From assembly GCA_902776565.1 (NCBI GenBank), contig CACYQN010000001.1:1-64000 (forward strand): a DNA stretch of 64,000 bases, written 5' to 3'. Shown in pieces: positions 1 to 9,692 of the stretch. Every line of letters starts with the position of its first letter. Position 1 is the first letter of the stretch. Origin of the DNA: an uncultured Bacteroidia bacterium. Its GTDB lineage: Bacteria; Bacteroidota; Bacteroidia; Bacteroidales; ML635J-15. The notes under the pieces were generated by a model. That model was given only the letters and a program-made list of their open reading frames with translations, was not told the origin of the DNA and did not search any database. Made by a program: the position numbers and the translations under genes.

Positions 1-2960
1 TACCGATGTAACTGGACTGGAATCGACCTGTGAGTTCACAGTAGTGGTTACCGATGATGAAGACCCGTGCATCGGCTGCGACCCGACCGACCCGACCGAT
101 CCGTTCAACCCTGTTGATCCCGACGGTATCAGCTGCGGCAGCATCATCAACTCGATGGGCGGCACCGGCTCTACATTCGACGTCCAGACTACGACCAACC
201 TCGACTACTACCATCACGACAATGACGACTGGGACATCACAGCCAACGACAACGTCGGCATCTTCTCGATAGTGTACAGTGTTGACGGCGCAACTACGAC
301 AGTCGACGCACCTAATACCACACTTAACGGTCAGAACTTTGAAATAGGAGAGACGACTGTCACATGGACGGTTACCGATGTCAGCGGCCGTACCTCGACA
401 TGCGAGTTCACGGTAGTCGTCAGCGACGATGAGCCTCCGTGCATCGGCTGCGACCCGACCGACCCGATTGATCCGTTCAACCCGAACGACCCGCAGGGTG
501 TAAGCTGCGCAAGCATAGTAGCGGCAATGGGCGGCAGCGCATCTACGGTAAGCGTCGGCACTAGCGACCATCTCGACTACTACCTGCACGGTGATGACAC
601 ATGGAACATCACCGCCAGCGATAACGTAGGTGTAGCTTCCATAGTTTACAGCGTTGACGGTTCTACGACAACCGTTACCGAACCTAACACAACCCTCAAC
701 GGACAGCGCTTCGAAATAGGTACTACGCTCGTCACCTGGACAGTTACCGATGTCAGCGGCCTCAGTTCGACCTGCGAGTTCACGGTAGTTGTTACCGACG
801 ACGAAGACCCGTGTATCGGCTGCGACCCGGACGATCCTGTTGACCCGTTCAACCCGGACGATCCGCAGGGCGTAAGCTGTGCAGACATAGTTGCGGCAAT
901 GGGCGGCACGGCAGGCAGACTTGAAGTTGCTACATCGAACAACCTCGACTACTACCTGCACGACAACGACAGCTGGAACATCACAGCCAGCGATAATGTA
1001 GGCATACTCACGATAGTTTACAGTGTTGACGGAGCGACTACGGCAGTCAATGCACCGAATACGACCCTCAACGGACAGCATTTCGAAATCGGAGAAACTA
1101 CGGTTACTTGGACTGTTACCGACGTCAGCGGCCGTACCTCGACCTGCGAGTTCACGGTAGTCGTCAGCGACGAGCAGCCGCCATGCATCGGCTGCGACCC
1201 GGACGACCCGTTCGATCCGTTCCTGCATCGACGGTAAGCGTTAGCACAAGCAACCATCTCGACTACTACCTGCACAATGATAACAGTTGGAACATAACCG
1301 CAAGCGACAACGTGGGCGTAGTATCCATAGTGTACAGTCTCGATGGCTCGACGACAGCAATTACGGCACCTAACACAACCCTCAACGGACAGCGCTTCGA
1401 AATAGGTACTACGATTGTAACTTGGACGGTTACCGATGTAACTGGACTGGAATCGACCTGTGAGTTCACAGTAGTGGTTACCGATGATGAAGACCCGTGC
1501 ATCGGCTGCGACCCGACCGACCCGACCGAACCTCGACTACTACCATCACGACAATGACGACTGGGACATCACCGCAAACGACAACGTCGGTATCTTCTCG
1601 ATAGTGTACAGCGTTGACGGAGCGACTACGACAGTCGACGCACCGAATACAACACTTAACGGTCAGAACTTTGAAATAGGAGAGACGACGGTTACATGGA
1701 CGGTTACCGATGTCAGCGGCCGTACCTCGACCTGCGAGTTCACGGTAGTCGTCAGCGACGAAGAGCCTCCGTGCATCGGCTGCGACCCGACCGACCCGAT
1801 TGATCCGTTCGATCCGAACGATCCGCATGGTGTAAGCTGCGCAAGCATAGTAGCGGCGATGGGCGGCAGCGCATCTACGGTAAGCGTCGGCACGAGCGAC
1901 CATCTCGACTACTATCTGCATGGTGATGACACATGGAACATCACCGCCAGCGACAATGTTGGCGTAGCCTCCATAGTGTACAGCGTTGACGGAGCGACTA
2001 CGACAGTCAACGCACCGAACACAACCCTCAACGGACAGCGCTTCGAAATAGGTACTACGCTCGTCACCTGGACAGTTACCGATGTCAGCGGCCTCACTTC
2101 GACCTGCGAGTTCACGGTAGTGGTTACCGACGACGAAGACCCGTGCATCGGCTGCGACCCGGACGATCCTGTTGACCCGTTCAACCCGGACGATCCGCAG
2201 GGCGTAAGCTGTACAGACATAGTTGCGGCAATGGGCGGCACGGCAGGCAGACTTGAAGTTGCAACATCGAACAACCTCGACTACTACCTGCACGACAACG
2301 ACAGCTGGAACATCACAGCCAACGACAACGTCGGCATACGTTCGATAGTTTACAGCGTTGACGGAGCGACTACAGCAGTCAACGCACCGAATACAACCCT
2401 CAACGGACAGCATTTCGAAATCGGAGAAACTACGGTTACTTGGACTGTTACCGATGTCAGCGGCCGTACCTCGACCTGCGAGTTCACGGTAGTCGTCAGC
2501 GATGAAGAACCACCATGCATCGGCTGTGACCCGACCGACCCGATTGACCCGTTCAACCCGGACGATCCGCAGGGTGTAAGCTGCGAAAGCATAGTAGCGG
2601 CGATGGGCGGCAGTGGTTCTACATTTAATGTTGGCACAAGCAACCATCTCGATTACTATCTGCACGATGATGACACTTGGAACATAACAGCCAACGATAA
2701 CGTAGGTGTTGTATCTATTGTGTACAGCCTCAGCGGTTCGACAACAGCAATTACGGCACCGAACACAACCCTCAACGGACAGCGTTTCGAAATAGGTACT
2801 ACGCTCGTAACTTGGACGGTTACTGATGCAACTGGACTGGAATCGACCTGTGAGTTCACGGTAGTCGTTACCGATGACGAAGAACCGTGCATCGGCTGCG
2901 ACCCGACCGATCCGGACGACCCGTTCAATCCAAACGACCCCGATGGCGTAAGTTGCTTGA
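1..2960 (+). repeat. 372-bp tandem repeat array with 4-unit higher-order period
   Basis: The anchor GCATCGGCTGCGACCC-like sequence occurs at 69, 441, 813 (GTATCGG variant), 1185, 1499, 1773, 2145, 2517 and 2889. Spacings are 372, 372, 372, 314, 274, 372, 372, 372 bp. Four unit types follow one another (a: DYYHHDNDDWD; b: HGDDTWN; c: AGRLEVATSNN; d: VTGLEST) and then repeat in the same order. Bases 1-99 equal 1431-1529, a displacement of 1430 = 4 x 372 - 58. The two short units lack 58 and 98 bp; together 156 bp, a multiple of three. Confidence 0.93.
2..1237 (+). CDS. Giant HYR-repeat surface protein, upstream part (5'-incomplete, interrupted by frameshift)
   Basis: This frame is open from base 2, so the gene begins outside the window. 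It encodes tandem 124-residue HYR-like beta-sandwich repeats (core motifs TVTWTVTDVSG and STCEFTVVV) joined by Cys- and Asp/Pro-rich linkers (CIGCDPTDP), a pattern typical of secreted adhesin-like proteins in Bacteroidota. The frame ends at a stop at 1237, just after a repeat unit that lacks 58 bp. The same protein continues in another frame from about 1220 to 1530 and then returns to the original frame, which runs to 6598. It is therefore either the front half of one 6.6-kb gene broken by misassembly of near-identical repeats, or a genuinely interrupted gene. I favour the former because the two length defects cancel. Confidence in the protein class is high; confidence in the stop being real is low. 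Confidence 0.75.
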   Translation, partial: TDVTGLESTCEFTVVVTDDEDPCIGCDPTDPTDPFNPVDPDGISCGSIINSMGGTGSTFDVQTTTNLDYYHHDNDDWDITANDNVGIFSIVYSVDGATTTVDAPNTTLNGQNFEIGETTVTWTVTDVSGRTSTCEFTVVVSDDEPPCIGCDPTDPIDPFNPNDPQGVSCASIVAAMGGSASTVSVGTSDHLDYYLHGDDTWNITASDNVGVASIVYSVDGSTTTVTEPNTTLNGQRFEIGTTLVTWTVTDVSGLSSTCEFTVVVTDDEDPCIGCDPDDPVDPFNPDDPQGVSCADIVAAMGGTAGRLEVATSNNLDYYLHDNDSWNITASDNVGILTIVYSVDGATTAVNAPNTTLNGQHFEIGETTVTWTVTDVSGRTSTCEFTVVVSDEQPPCIGCDPDDPFDPFLHRR

Positions 2961-5900
2961 GCATTACCAATAATACTGGTAACGTTAATGTAAATACATC
3001 GCTCGGACAGACTTACTATCTGCATGAGGACGATTCGTGGAACATTACAGCAAACGATAACTCTGCAATACATTCGATTACTTATTCTGTGAGCGGAGCA
3101 ACGACGACTGTTGACGGTTCTAACCGGACATTGAACGGACAGCGTTTCAATATTGGAACAACAGTTGTTACTTGGACAGTACTCGATTATTATGGTTTGA
3201 CTTCGACTTGTGACTTTACGGTAACAGTTACTGATATTGAACCGCCTACAATTAGTTGTCCTGATGCTATCGGCAATATCGCTTGTATCGACGATGTGCC
3301 GCCTGCATACGCAACATACGCATTGTTTGCTGCAGCAGGAGGTTCGGCATACGATGTCAATGGAATAGACGAATCAAGTTTTGCTCTGTTGTCGCAGACT
3401 TCCGACGGCAATACTTGTCCGGAGGTTCTTACCAGAACTTATCAGATTGCTGATATAGCTGGCAATACACAAACATGTACACAGACGATAACTGTTAGAG
3501 ATACTATTGCTCCTTTGATTACTGGTGCTCAGCCTACATTGAATGTTGGTCAGGGTCAGAACTGCCAGTTCCCGCTTCCTGACTTTACTTCGGTTGTACG
3601 CGCAATGTCGGAGGATAATTGTACTTCGAATGCCGACTTGAATATAGAACAAGTACCTCAAGCTAATACGACAATTATAACGTCTAATACCGATGTTACA
3701 ATATTTGTTTCTGATGCTTGCGGTAATACATCGCGTATAATTGGTCACGCAGTTGTTCCGCAACCGCTCGAACATACCGTTTCGTTCAGCGAGATAATGT
3801 GTGCCGGTGAGACATCTGTTGTTACGATAGGTGCTCAGGGCGGTACTGCTCCGTACAATGGAATCGGTCAGATTGTTGAGCCTGCAGGTACCCACAATTA
3901 CACTGTTAGCGATGCAAATGGATGTACTTCCGACTTTGAAGTTGTTATTACGCAACCTCAGTTGCTACAGACCGAAATTCCTGATACTGGAGTTCTCAAT
4001 GTAGCTTGCTACGGATTGAATACAGGTTATGCTTCTGTTTCGGTAATTGGCGGAACACCAGACTATACGTTTGTATGGAGTACAACACCAGTCCAGACAA
4101 CTCAGAGGGCTGTCAACCTTGTTGCTGGCGGCTATACCGTAACGGTAACCGATACTAAGGGTTGTACATCCACATCGGCTATAACCATTACTCAGCCAGC
4201 GGCAGAACTTATGACATCGTTTGCTACTACAAATGTGACCAATGTCGCATGCTACGGAGAAGCAACAGGTTCTGCAAGTGTAACAGTAACTGGTGGTACA
4301 ACTCCGTATGAGTATTCGTGGAATACATCGCCAGAGCAAACAACAGCAAATGCAACTAATTTGGTTGCTGGTGATTATACCGTGACGGTAACCGATGCCC
4401 ATGGTTGTACATCGTATGCATCTGTCAATATTGCTGGTCAGTCCGAGCTTCTTATGGCAAGTATCGCCGAAGGTTCTGTTACTGATGTGGCTTGCTACGG
4501 ACAATCGACAGGTTCGGCAAGCGTAACGGTTGCCGGTGGTACTCCGGGATATACTTACAGATGGAACTCTTATCCTGCACAAACTACTCAGACAGCAACA
4601 AATCTTCCTGCTGGAGAATATGTTGTAGTTGTAACCGATACTCATGGTTGTACTTCGACAGCTTCGGCAACAATATCTGGTCAGTCGTATCCGTTGGTAG
4701 CATCGTTTGCCGATGGTTCTGTCGTAGATGTACTTTGCTTCGGCGAGGCAACAGGTTCAGCTTCTGTAACAGCAAGTGGCGGTACTCCGGATTATACATA
4801 TAGATGGAATACTTCTCCACAGCAGACAACCTCAACGGTTACAAACCTTCCTGCCGGTCTCTATATTGTTACAGTAACCGATAGTCACGGCTGTACAACG
4901 ACCTCTTCTGCAAGGGTAAATGGACAGGGAAGCCCGATTTCAGCTTCGTTCATGGCAGGAAATGTTACCAACATACCTTGCTACGGAATGACAACAGGTT
5001 CGGCAACGGTGACTGTGAACGGTGGTACTCCTGAGTATCTGTATGCTTGGAATACCGAACCTATGCAGACAACCCCAACGGCACAAAGCTTGCCGGCTGG
5101 AAACTATGATGTAACAATAACCGATGCTCATGGTTGTACAACTACAGCATCTACCGCTATAACTCAGCCCGCATTGCTCGAGGTTTCGGCAACATCTGGC
5201 GATGCAACCTGCGGTTCTAATGGCGGTAGTGTTACGGCAATAGTTATCGGCGGTGCTGGACAATATGAATACATGTGGACTAACTCGGCTGGACAGAATT
5301 ATACTGGAGCCCGTGTTACAAACATAGCACCTAGCACATACAATCTTGTCGTTACCGACTTTAACGGATGTACAGCAACCGCTGTTACAAGTGTAAGGGC
5401 TGTCGGTTCAATCTCTGCAAGAATTGAGATTGAGGCACTCCCAGGATGCGGTAATAACGAGTCGGCTGGTAGGTTGCAGGCTGTACCCGAATCTGGTATC
5501 TCACCATTCACATATTCGTGGAACAATGGTTCTACAGGTGTAATAGCATCTAACTTGTCGGCAGGTTCGTACTCGCTGACCATTACCGATAGTTGGGGTT
5601 GTACGGCATACGCTGCAACTAACATCGAGAATAGCAACGACCTTGAAATAAGTGTTTCGGCTACTAGCATATCTTGCTTCGGAGATAGCAATGCAACGGT
5701 ATCTGTTGTAGCTCTGCACGGACAGCAGCCTTACACTTATGCATGGAATAATGGAGCAAATTCTCCAGTTGTACAGAATGTTACAGCAGGACGTTACTCA
5801 ATAACGGTAATTGACGCTAATATGTGTGCAAAGGCCGAAACCATTGAGGTAACGCAGCCTGATAGACTTGTACTCGAATCCAATGTAAAGACAATATCTT

Positions 5901-6598
5901 GTCATGGAAAGACCGATGGTTCAATAGCCTTGAATGCAATAGGCGGTACCGAGCCATATTCGTTCTCGATAATAATGAACGACAATTTCCATTCAGGAAA
6001 TTACTTGTCAGGATTGCCAGCAGGTACATATTCTCTCGAGGTTTCCGATGCTAACGGATGTTTGGCAAACAATACAATTCAGCTTGTTGAACCCGAAGAA
6101 TTCACTTCATCATACAATGTAGGAATGCCATCATGTAACGGAAATAACGATGGTTTCATTGAGATTTCTGCAATGGGTGGTACAAAGCCTTACATGTACG
6201 GTTGGGATTCGTATTATTCGGATGTACCTATGATTACCGGTCTGCGTCAGGGTCAATATACAATAAGCGTTGTTGATGCCAACAAGTGTACATATCAGGT
6301 GGCTTCCATAATGCTTACCGATATGGCTGGCGACTGCATAAAGATTCCGAACGTATTCACTCCTAATGGCGACGGTGTAAACGATACTTGGATAATTGAG
6401 AACATTGAAATGTTCCCGGATGCAACAGTATATGTATTCAACCGTTGGGGTCAGATGTTGTACAAGGGTACTGGTAATGATGAGCCGTGGGACGGTAGTT
6501 ATCGCGGTCATTACGTGCCGGCAGGTACCTACCTGTATATCGTTGACCTGTATCAGAAGACCGAGGCATACAAGGGAACTGTGACGATAATATACTAA
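1484..6598 (+). CDS. Giant surface protein, downstream part: HYR repeats, SprB repeats, CHU_C type B sorting domain
   Basis: This is the continuation of the preceding frame; the first ATG at 1484 is internal to the repeat and is unlikely to be a true start. In order: HYR units to about residue 590, a divergent HYR-like domain (about 595-690), about ten SprB-type repeats (CYG..TGSA..V..GGTP.Y.Y.W, LPAG.Y.VTVTD.HGC) over about 800-1600, and a C-terminal CHU_C domain (IPNVFTPNGDGVND, FNRWGQ, WDG, PAGTYLY) over about 1615-1704. That C-terminal domain is the type B signal for type IX secretion and attachment to the outer membrane. SprB-type repeats are known from the gliding adhesin SprB, but this does not by itself show motility. 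The last roughly 3.3 kb of the gene is more divergent and less GC-rich than the tandem array. A strong terminator follows at 6619. Confidence 0.85.
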   Translation: MMKTRASAATRPTRPNLDYYHHDNDDWDITANDNVGIFSIVYSVDGATTTVDAPNTTLNGQNFEIGETTVTWTVTDVSGRTSTCEFTVVVSDEEPPCIGCDPTDPIDPFDPNDPHGVSCASIVAAMGGSASTVSVGTSDHLDYYLHGDDTWNITASDNVGVASIVYSVDGATTTVNAPNTTLNGQRFEIGTTLVTWTVTDVSGLTSTCEFTVVVTDDEDPCIGCDPDDPVDPFNPDDPQGVSCTDIVAAMGGTAGRLEVATSNNLDYYLHDNDSWNITANDNVGIRSIVYSVDGATTAVNAPNTTLNGQHFEIGETTVTWTVTDVSGRTSTCEFTVVVSDEEPPCIGCDPTDPIDPFNPDDPQGVSCESIVAAMGGSGSTFNVGTSNHLDYYLHDDDTWNITANDNVGVVSIVYSLSGSTTAITAPNTTLNGQRFEIGTTLVTWTVTDATGLESTCEFTVVVTDDEEPCIGCDPTDPDDPFNPNDPDGVSCLSITNNTGNVNVNTSLGQTYYLHEDDSWNITANDNSAIHSITYSVSGATTTVDGSNRTLNGQRFNIGTTVVTWTVLDYYGLTSTCDFTVTVTDIEPPTISCPDAIGNIACIDDVPPAYATYALFAAAGGSAYDVNGIDESSFALLSQTSDGNTCPEVLTRTYQIADIAGNTQTCTQTITVRDTIAPLITGAQPTLNVGQGQNCQFPLPDFTSVVRAMSEDNCTSNADLNIEQVPQANTTIITSNTDVTIFVSDACGNTSRIIGHAVVPQPLEHTVSFSEIMCAGETSVVTIGAQGGTAPYNGIGQIVEPAGTHNYTVSDANGCTSDFEVVITQPQLLQTEIPDTGVLNVACYGLNTGYASVSVIGGTPDYTFVWSTTPVQTTQRAVNLVAGGYTVTVTDTKGCTSTSAITITQPAAELMTSFATTNVTNVACYGEATGSASVTVTGGTTPYEYSWNTSPEQTTANATNLVAGDYTVTVTDAHGCTSYASVNIAGQSELLMASIAEGSVTDVACYGQSTGSASVTVAGGTPGYTYRWNSYPAQTTQTATNLPAGEYVVVVTDTHGCTSTASATISGQSYPLVASFADGSVVDVLCFGEATGSASVTASGGTPDYTYRWNTSPQQTTSTVTNLPAGLYIVTVTDSHGCTTTSSARVNGQGSPISASFMAGNVTNIPCYGMTTGSATVTVNGGTPEYLYAWNTEPMQTTPTAQSLPAGNYDVTITDAHGCTTTASTAITQPALLEVSATSGDATCGSNGGSVTAIVIGGAGQYEYMWTNSAGQNYTGARVTNIAPSTYNLVVTDFNGCTATAVTSVRAVGSISARIEIEALPGCGNNESAGRLQAVPESGISPFTYSWNNGSTGVIASNLSAGSYSLTITDSWGCTAYAATNIENSNDLEISVSATSISCFGDSNATVSVVALHGQQPYTYAWNNGANSPVVQNVTAGRYSITVIDANMCAKAETIEVTQPDRLVLESNVKTISCHGKTDGSIALNAIGGTEPYSFSIIMNDNFHSGNYLSGLPAGTYSLEVSDANGCLANNTIQLVEPEEFTSSYNVGMPSCNGNNDGFIEISAMGGTKPYMYGWDSYYSDVPMITGLRQGQYTISVVDANKCTYQVASIMLTDMAGDCIKIPNVFTPNGDGVNDTWIIENIEMFPDATVYVFNRWGQMLYKGTGNDEPWDGSYRGHYVPAGTYLYIVDLYQKTEAYKGTVTIIY

Positions 6599-6618
6599 AG
6601 GTTAACAATTTATTTTAG

Positions 6619-6650
6619 AAGCGAGTTGCCATCAGGCGACTCGCTTTTTT
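6619..6650 (+). terminator. Rho-independent terminator of the giant surface protein gene
   Basis: A 12-bp stem (AAGCGAGTTGCC with GGCGACTCGCTT, one G-U pair), a 4-base ATCA loop and a run of six T lie 20 bp after the stop codon. Confidence 0.9.
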
Positions 6651-6792
6651 GTATTCCCAATCTTCAGCATCTAATAATAACACAATATATTCAATCCGGT
6701 TTTGTAACGTGTTCTAAATCAATAATTTGTTAATTTTTAAAATTTTAGTCCATCAATCGTCAATCCTGCTTCGTAAATCGTAAATAATATCG

Positions 6793-6800
6793 TATCTTTG
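6793..6800 (+). promoter_or_regulatory. mgtE promoter -7 box (TATCTTTG)
   Basis: TATCTTTG matches the Bacteroidota TAnnTTTG box. It lies 19 bp before the ATG at 6820, implying a leader of only about 15 nt. Immediately upstream are AATCGTCAATC/CGTAAATCGTAAATA heptamer-like repeats, seen also before other promoters in this window. Confidence 0.75.
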
Positions 6801-6819
6801 CAATCAAATTTTGCGGGAT

Positions 6820-8178
6820 ATGGCAGTCGAAATAAAAAAGGAATTCTTAGACGAACTTACCGAAGTCATAAAGAATCGTGACTCGGCAAGAGCTGCGGAG
6901 ATGATACAGGACATGCACCCTGCCGACATCGCCGAATACTTCGAGGAAATCGACCTCGACGACTGCACCTTTTTGTTCATGCTGCTCGATGCCGAGACCA
7001 AGGCCGATGTGCTTGTGGAACTCGAGGACGACGAGCGTGAAAAACTTCTCGAAACCATCCCAAGCGACGTAATTGGTGAACAGCTCATCGACAAGATGGA
7101 ATCGGATGATGCCGCCGACATTCTTGGTGACTTGGACGACGATGTGCAGGAGGAAATTCTTTCGCACGTCAAGGATGTTGACCAGGCTGGCGACATTGTT
7201 GACCTGTTGAGCTACGACGAAGATACCGCCGGCGGTATAATGGCTAAGGAGCTTGTGTCGATAAACGAGAACCTTACCGTGAAGCAGGCTCTCGGCGAAA
7301 TGCGTGACCAGGCCGAATTGATTGACGAAATATACTATCTGTATGTAGTTGACGACAACAATATCTTCAAAGGTACGGTTTCGTTGAAATCATTGCTTTT
7401 CAGTTCTACCAACCAAAAGATTATCAACATATTGGAGGAGGATACCGTTTCGGTAAAGACAGACGACAAAGCCGAAGAGGTCGCAAAAATCATGGAAAAG
7501 TACGACTTGGTGGCAATTCCCGTTGTCGATAGCATTGGTCGTCTGATGGGACGAATAACCATCGACGATGTTGTGGATGTCATCCGCGAAAATGCGGAAG
7601 AGGACTACCAGTTGAGCGCAGGTATCACCAAAGATGTCAACTTCTCTGACAGCGTATTTAAGCAGACCAAATCGCGTATTCCGTGGTTATTGATAGGAAT
7701 GCTCGGTGGTGTGCTGTCGTCGCAAATAATCGGTGTTTTCGACGAGGAAATGGCATCGTACACTTCGCTTGCAATGTTCCTTCCGCTTATCGCTGCAATG
7801 GGCGGAAATGCAGGTGTACAGTCGTCGGCTATCGTGGTACAGGGTCTCGCCAGTGGCGACCTCGACATACATTCAACAGGCAAAAAGCTTTTCAAGGAAT
7901 TCCGCATCGGCGCTTGCAACGGACTGATATGCGGAGGATTGATTTTCGCATACAACTTCTTCTTCTCCGACAGCTTTGCCCTTACCTTGTCGGTTAGCGT
8001 GGCATTGCTTTCGGTAATAGTGTTCGCAACCGTACTTGGTACACTTATTCCATTGTTGCTCAACAAGATGAAAGTTGACCCCGCCATCGCCACAGGTCCA
8101 TTTATTACCACCTTCAACGATATTATGGGCTTGATAATCTATTTGCTCATTGCAAAGCAGATGTTTGCGATATTCTAG
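6820..8178 (+). CDS. mgtE: Magnesium transporter MgtE
   Basis: An MgtE-family Mg2+ channel/transporter of the inner membrane, 452 residues, near the usual 450. An acidic N-terminal MgtE_N superhelical domain (about 25-130, rich in paired D/E) precedes two CBS domains (about 135-255) that act as the Mg2+ sensor in characterised members, then five predicted membrane segments (about 285-452). The conserved GGNAGVQ stretch (about 330) and the Asp in TTFNDIMGL of the last segments, part of the ion pathway in Thermus MgtE, are present. I chose ATG 6820 rather than the upstream TTG at 6811 because the TATCTTTG promoter box ends at 6800. It stands alone and is followed by a terminator shared with the convergent carrier gene. 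Confidence 0.93.
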   Translation: MAVEIKKEFLDELTEVIKNRDSARAAEMIQDMHPADIAEYFEEIDLDDCTFLFMLLDAETKADVLVELEDDEREKLLETIPSDVIGEQLIDKMESDDAADILGDLDDDVQEEILSHVKDVDQAGDIVDLLSYDEDTAGGIMAKELVSINENLTVKQALGEMRDQAELIDEIYYLYVVDDNNIFKGTVSLKSLLFSSTNQKIINILEEDTVSVKTDDKAEEVAKIMEKYDLVAIPVVDSIGRLMGRITIDDVVDVIRENAEEDYQLSAGITKDVNFSDSVFKQTKSRIPWLLIGMLGGVLSSQIIGVFDEEMASYTSLAMFLPLIAAMGGNAGVQSSAIVVQGLASGDLDIHSTGKKLFKEFRIGACNGLICGGLIFAYNFFFSDSFALTLSVSVALLSVIVFATVLGTLIPLLLNKMKVDPAIATGPFITTFNDIMGLIIYLLIAKQMFAIF

Positions 8179-8202
8179 GATGCAAAATATATAAGGGATA
8201 AT

Positions 8203-8241
8203 AAAATGGGTTGCCCAAAATTTCTGGACAACCCATTTTTA
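8203..8241. terminator. Bidirectional terminator between mgtE and the convergent carrier gene
   Basis: An 11-bp perfect stem AAAATGGGTTG / CAACCCATTTT is flanked by A and T runs, so it can work on both strands. It sits in the 82-bp gap between two convergent stop codons. Confidence 0.85.
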
Positions 8242-8260
8242 GTAAGTTTAATTATGGGTT

Positions 8261-9607
8261 CTATGCCAGCAGCCACAAGAATATTACCTGTGTCAATACA
8301 TAAACCGGCAATAAGATAATCAACGAGAACTTAATCATATATCCGAAGAACGACGGCATCTTGATTCCGTTTTCCTCAGCGATTGACTTAACCATAAAGT
8401 TAGGTCCGTTGCCAATGTAGGTCATAGCACCGAAGAATACAGCACCAACCGAAATTGCCTTCAACAGGATTTCGGGAATGTCGGCGACGATATTTCCACC
8501 TATTGCTGCAACGGTATCGGGAGTAAGTCCTGATGCTACACCGTGGAATGCAAGTGCTGTAGGTGCATTGTCGAGGAATGAACTCATTGCGCCGGTGAGG
8601 TAGTAGAACTGCCACGGCGAGTCGAGTCCCCACGATGCTGCGTTTGCCTTCAGGTACATCATTGTCGGAACCATAGTGGTGAAGATGCCGAGGAACAATA
8701 CAGCGACCTCAATAATCGGTGTCCACGAGTACTTGTTGTCGGTGCGAACCTGCTTTTTGGTTGTTAGGAGCGACAGTATTATAAGTACCACAAGAACAAT
8801 CTCGCGGAGGAACTTAATCCATAATGGAGCGTCTTCTTCGCCCATTGCGGGGATTGTGCCTGCATTGATGAAAGCAACCGAAGCAACAACGCCAGCCAGC
8901 CAGAGGAAGTTGAGCTTGCCTTCGAGTCTGATAGGCTGCTTCAAGGTCTTGTCGAGCATAATGTCGGCAGGATTTTCCTTCTTGTAGTAGTGCGAGTCAA
9001 GGATGAAATATATGAGCAACAGCAAAATGTTCGTGAATGCCCATTCCGGTACTAGGTGCAGGAACCATGTGAAGTCGGCACCGCGCAGGTAGAGCAGGAA
9101 TAGTGGCGGATCGCCAAGTGGCGTGAGAAGTCCACCGCAGTTTGCTACGCAAGCGATGAAGAACAATATGGTGTGTACCTTGTACTTGCGCTCGGCATTT
9201 GTGCGGATTACAGGACGGATGAGAAGCATTGCTGCGCCCGTCGTTCCCATTATTGATGCCAGTACGGAGCCAAGTCCGAGAAACAAGGTGTTGATTTTCG
9301 GCTTTGCTTCGATGTCGCCTTTCAGGTGGATACCGCCGGTAATCACAAACAGCGAACCTAATAATATAATAAAAGGTATGTAGTCGAATAGCAACTGGTG
9401 TTCAAGACCATGTGTCATTCCGTTTATTATCAGGAAAATGGCTACTGGAGTTCCGAGAATCAGCGAAACGAGCAGTTTGTTAAGGTTTTTCTCCCACCAG
9501 TGTTCCATCTTGTGTATCAACGGGCATACTGCAATCATGAGGAGCATCAGTACGAACGGGATACTTGCCCATAGCGGCATTGTGGTTTCGGTAATGTCTA
9601 AAAGCAT
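8261..9607 (-). CDS. NhaD/CitMHS-type sodium:proton antiporter-like membrane carrier
   Basis: A 448-residue inner-membrane protein with about 12 hydrophobic segments, of the ion-transporter superfamily that includes NhaD antiporters and CitMHS carriers. Family marks include a helix-break motif with CGGLLTPLGDPPLF at about residues 158-171, a second half with SFLDNAPTALAFHG near 340-355, and GNGPNFMVKSIAEENG near 405-420; N- and P-rich re-entrant loops of this type bind substrate in the superfamily. In Bacteroidales such proteins are usually annotated as sodium:proton antiporters, but the substrate cannot be read from sequence. The gene has its own 85-bp upstream gap, and the ACAD operon upstream ends in a terminator, so it is probably a separate unit. 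Confidence 0.8.
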   Translation of the reverse strand: MLLDITETTMPLWASIPFVLMLLMIAVCPLIHKMEHWWEKNLNKLLVSLILGTPVAIFLIINGMTHGLEHQLLFDYIPFIILLGSLFVITGGIHLKGDIEAKPKINTLFLGLGSVLASIMGTTGAAMLLIRPVIRTNAERKYKVHTILFFIACVANCGGLLTPLGDPPLFLLYLRGADFTWFLHLVPEWAFTNILLLLIYFILDSHYYKKENPADIMLDKTLKQPIRLEGKLNFLWLAGVVASVAFINAGTIPAMGEEDAPLWIKFLREIVLVVLIILSLLTTKKQVRTDNKYSWTPIIEVAVLFLGIFTTMVPTMMYLKANAASWGLDSPWQFYYLTGAMSSFLDNAPTALAFHGVASGLTPDTVAAIGGNIVADIPEILLKAISVGAVFFGAMTYIGNGPNFMVKSIAEENGIKMPSFFGYMIKFSLIILLPVYVLTQVIFLWLLA

Positions 9608-9654
9608 ATTATCTTGTTTTTAATGTGTTATCTTATTATTTTTCTGATAAAGGT

Positions 9655-9685
9655 AAAAAATAGGAGAGGCGAAATGCCTCTCCTA
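9655..9685 (-). terminator. Terminator of the acyl-CoA dehydrogenase-like operon
   Basis: On the minus strand a perfect 10-bp stem (TAGGAGAGGC / GCCTCTCCTA, 5-base loop, 9661-9685) is followed by six T (9655-9660). It begins 8 bp after the stop codon at 9693. Confidence 0.88.
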
Positions 9686-9692
9686 GTAGAGT

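Noticed and set aside
1478..3073. Long minus-strand open frame (531 codons) across the repeat array
   Set aside because: It is a mirror of the HYR repeat codons; Cys/Arg-rich, no motif, and the plus-strand protein is clearly real.
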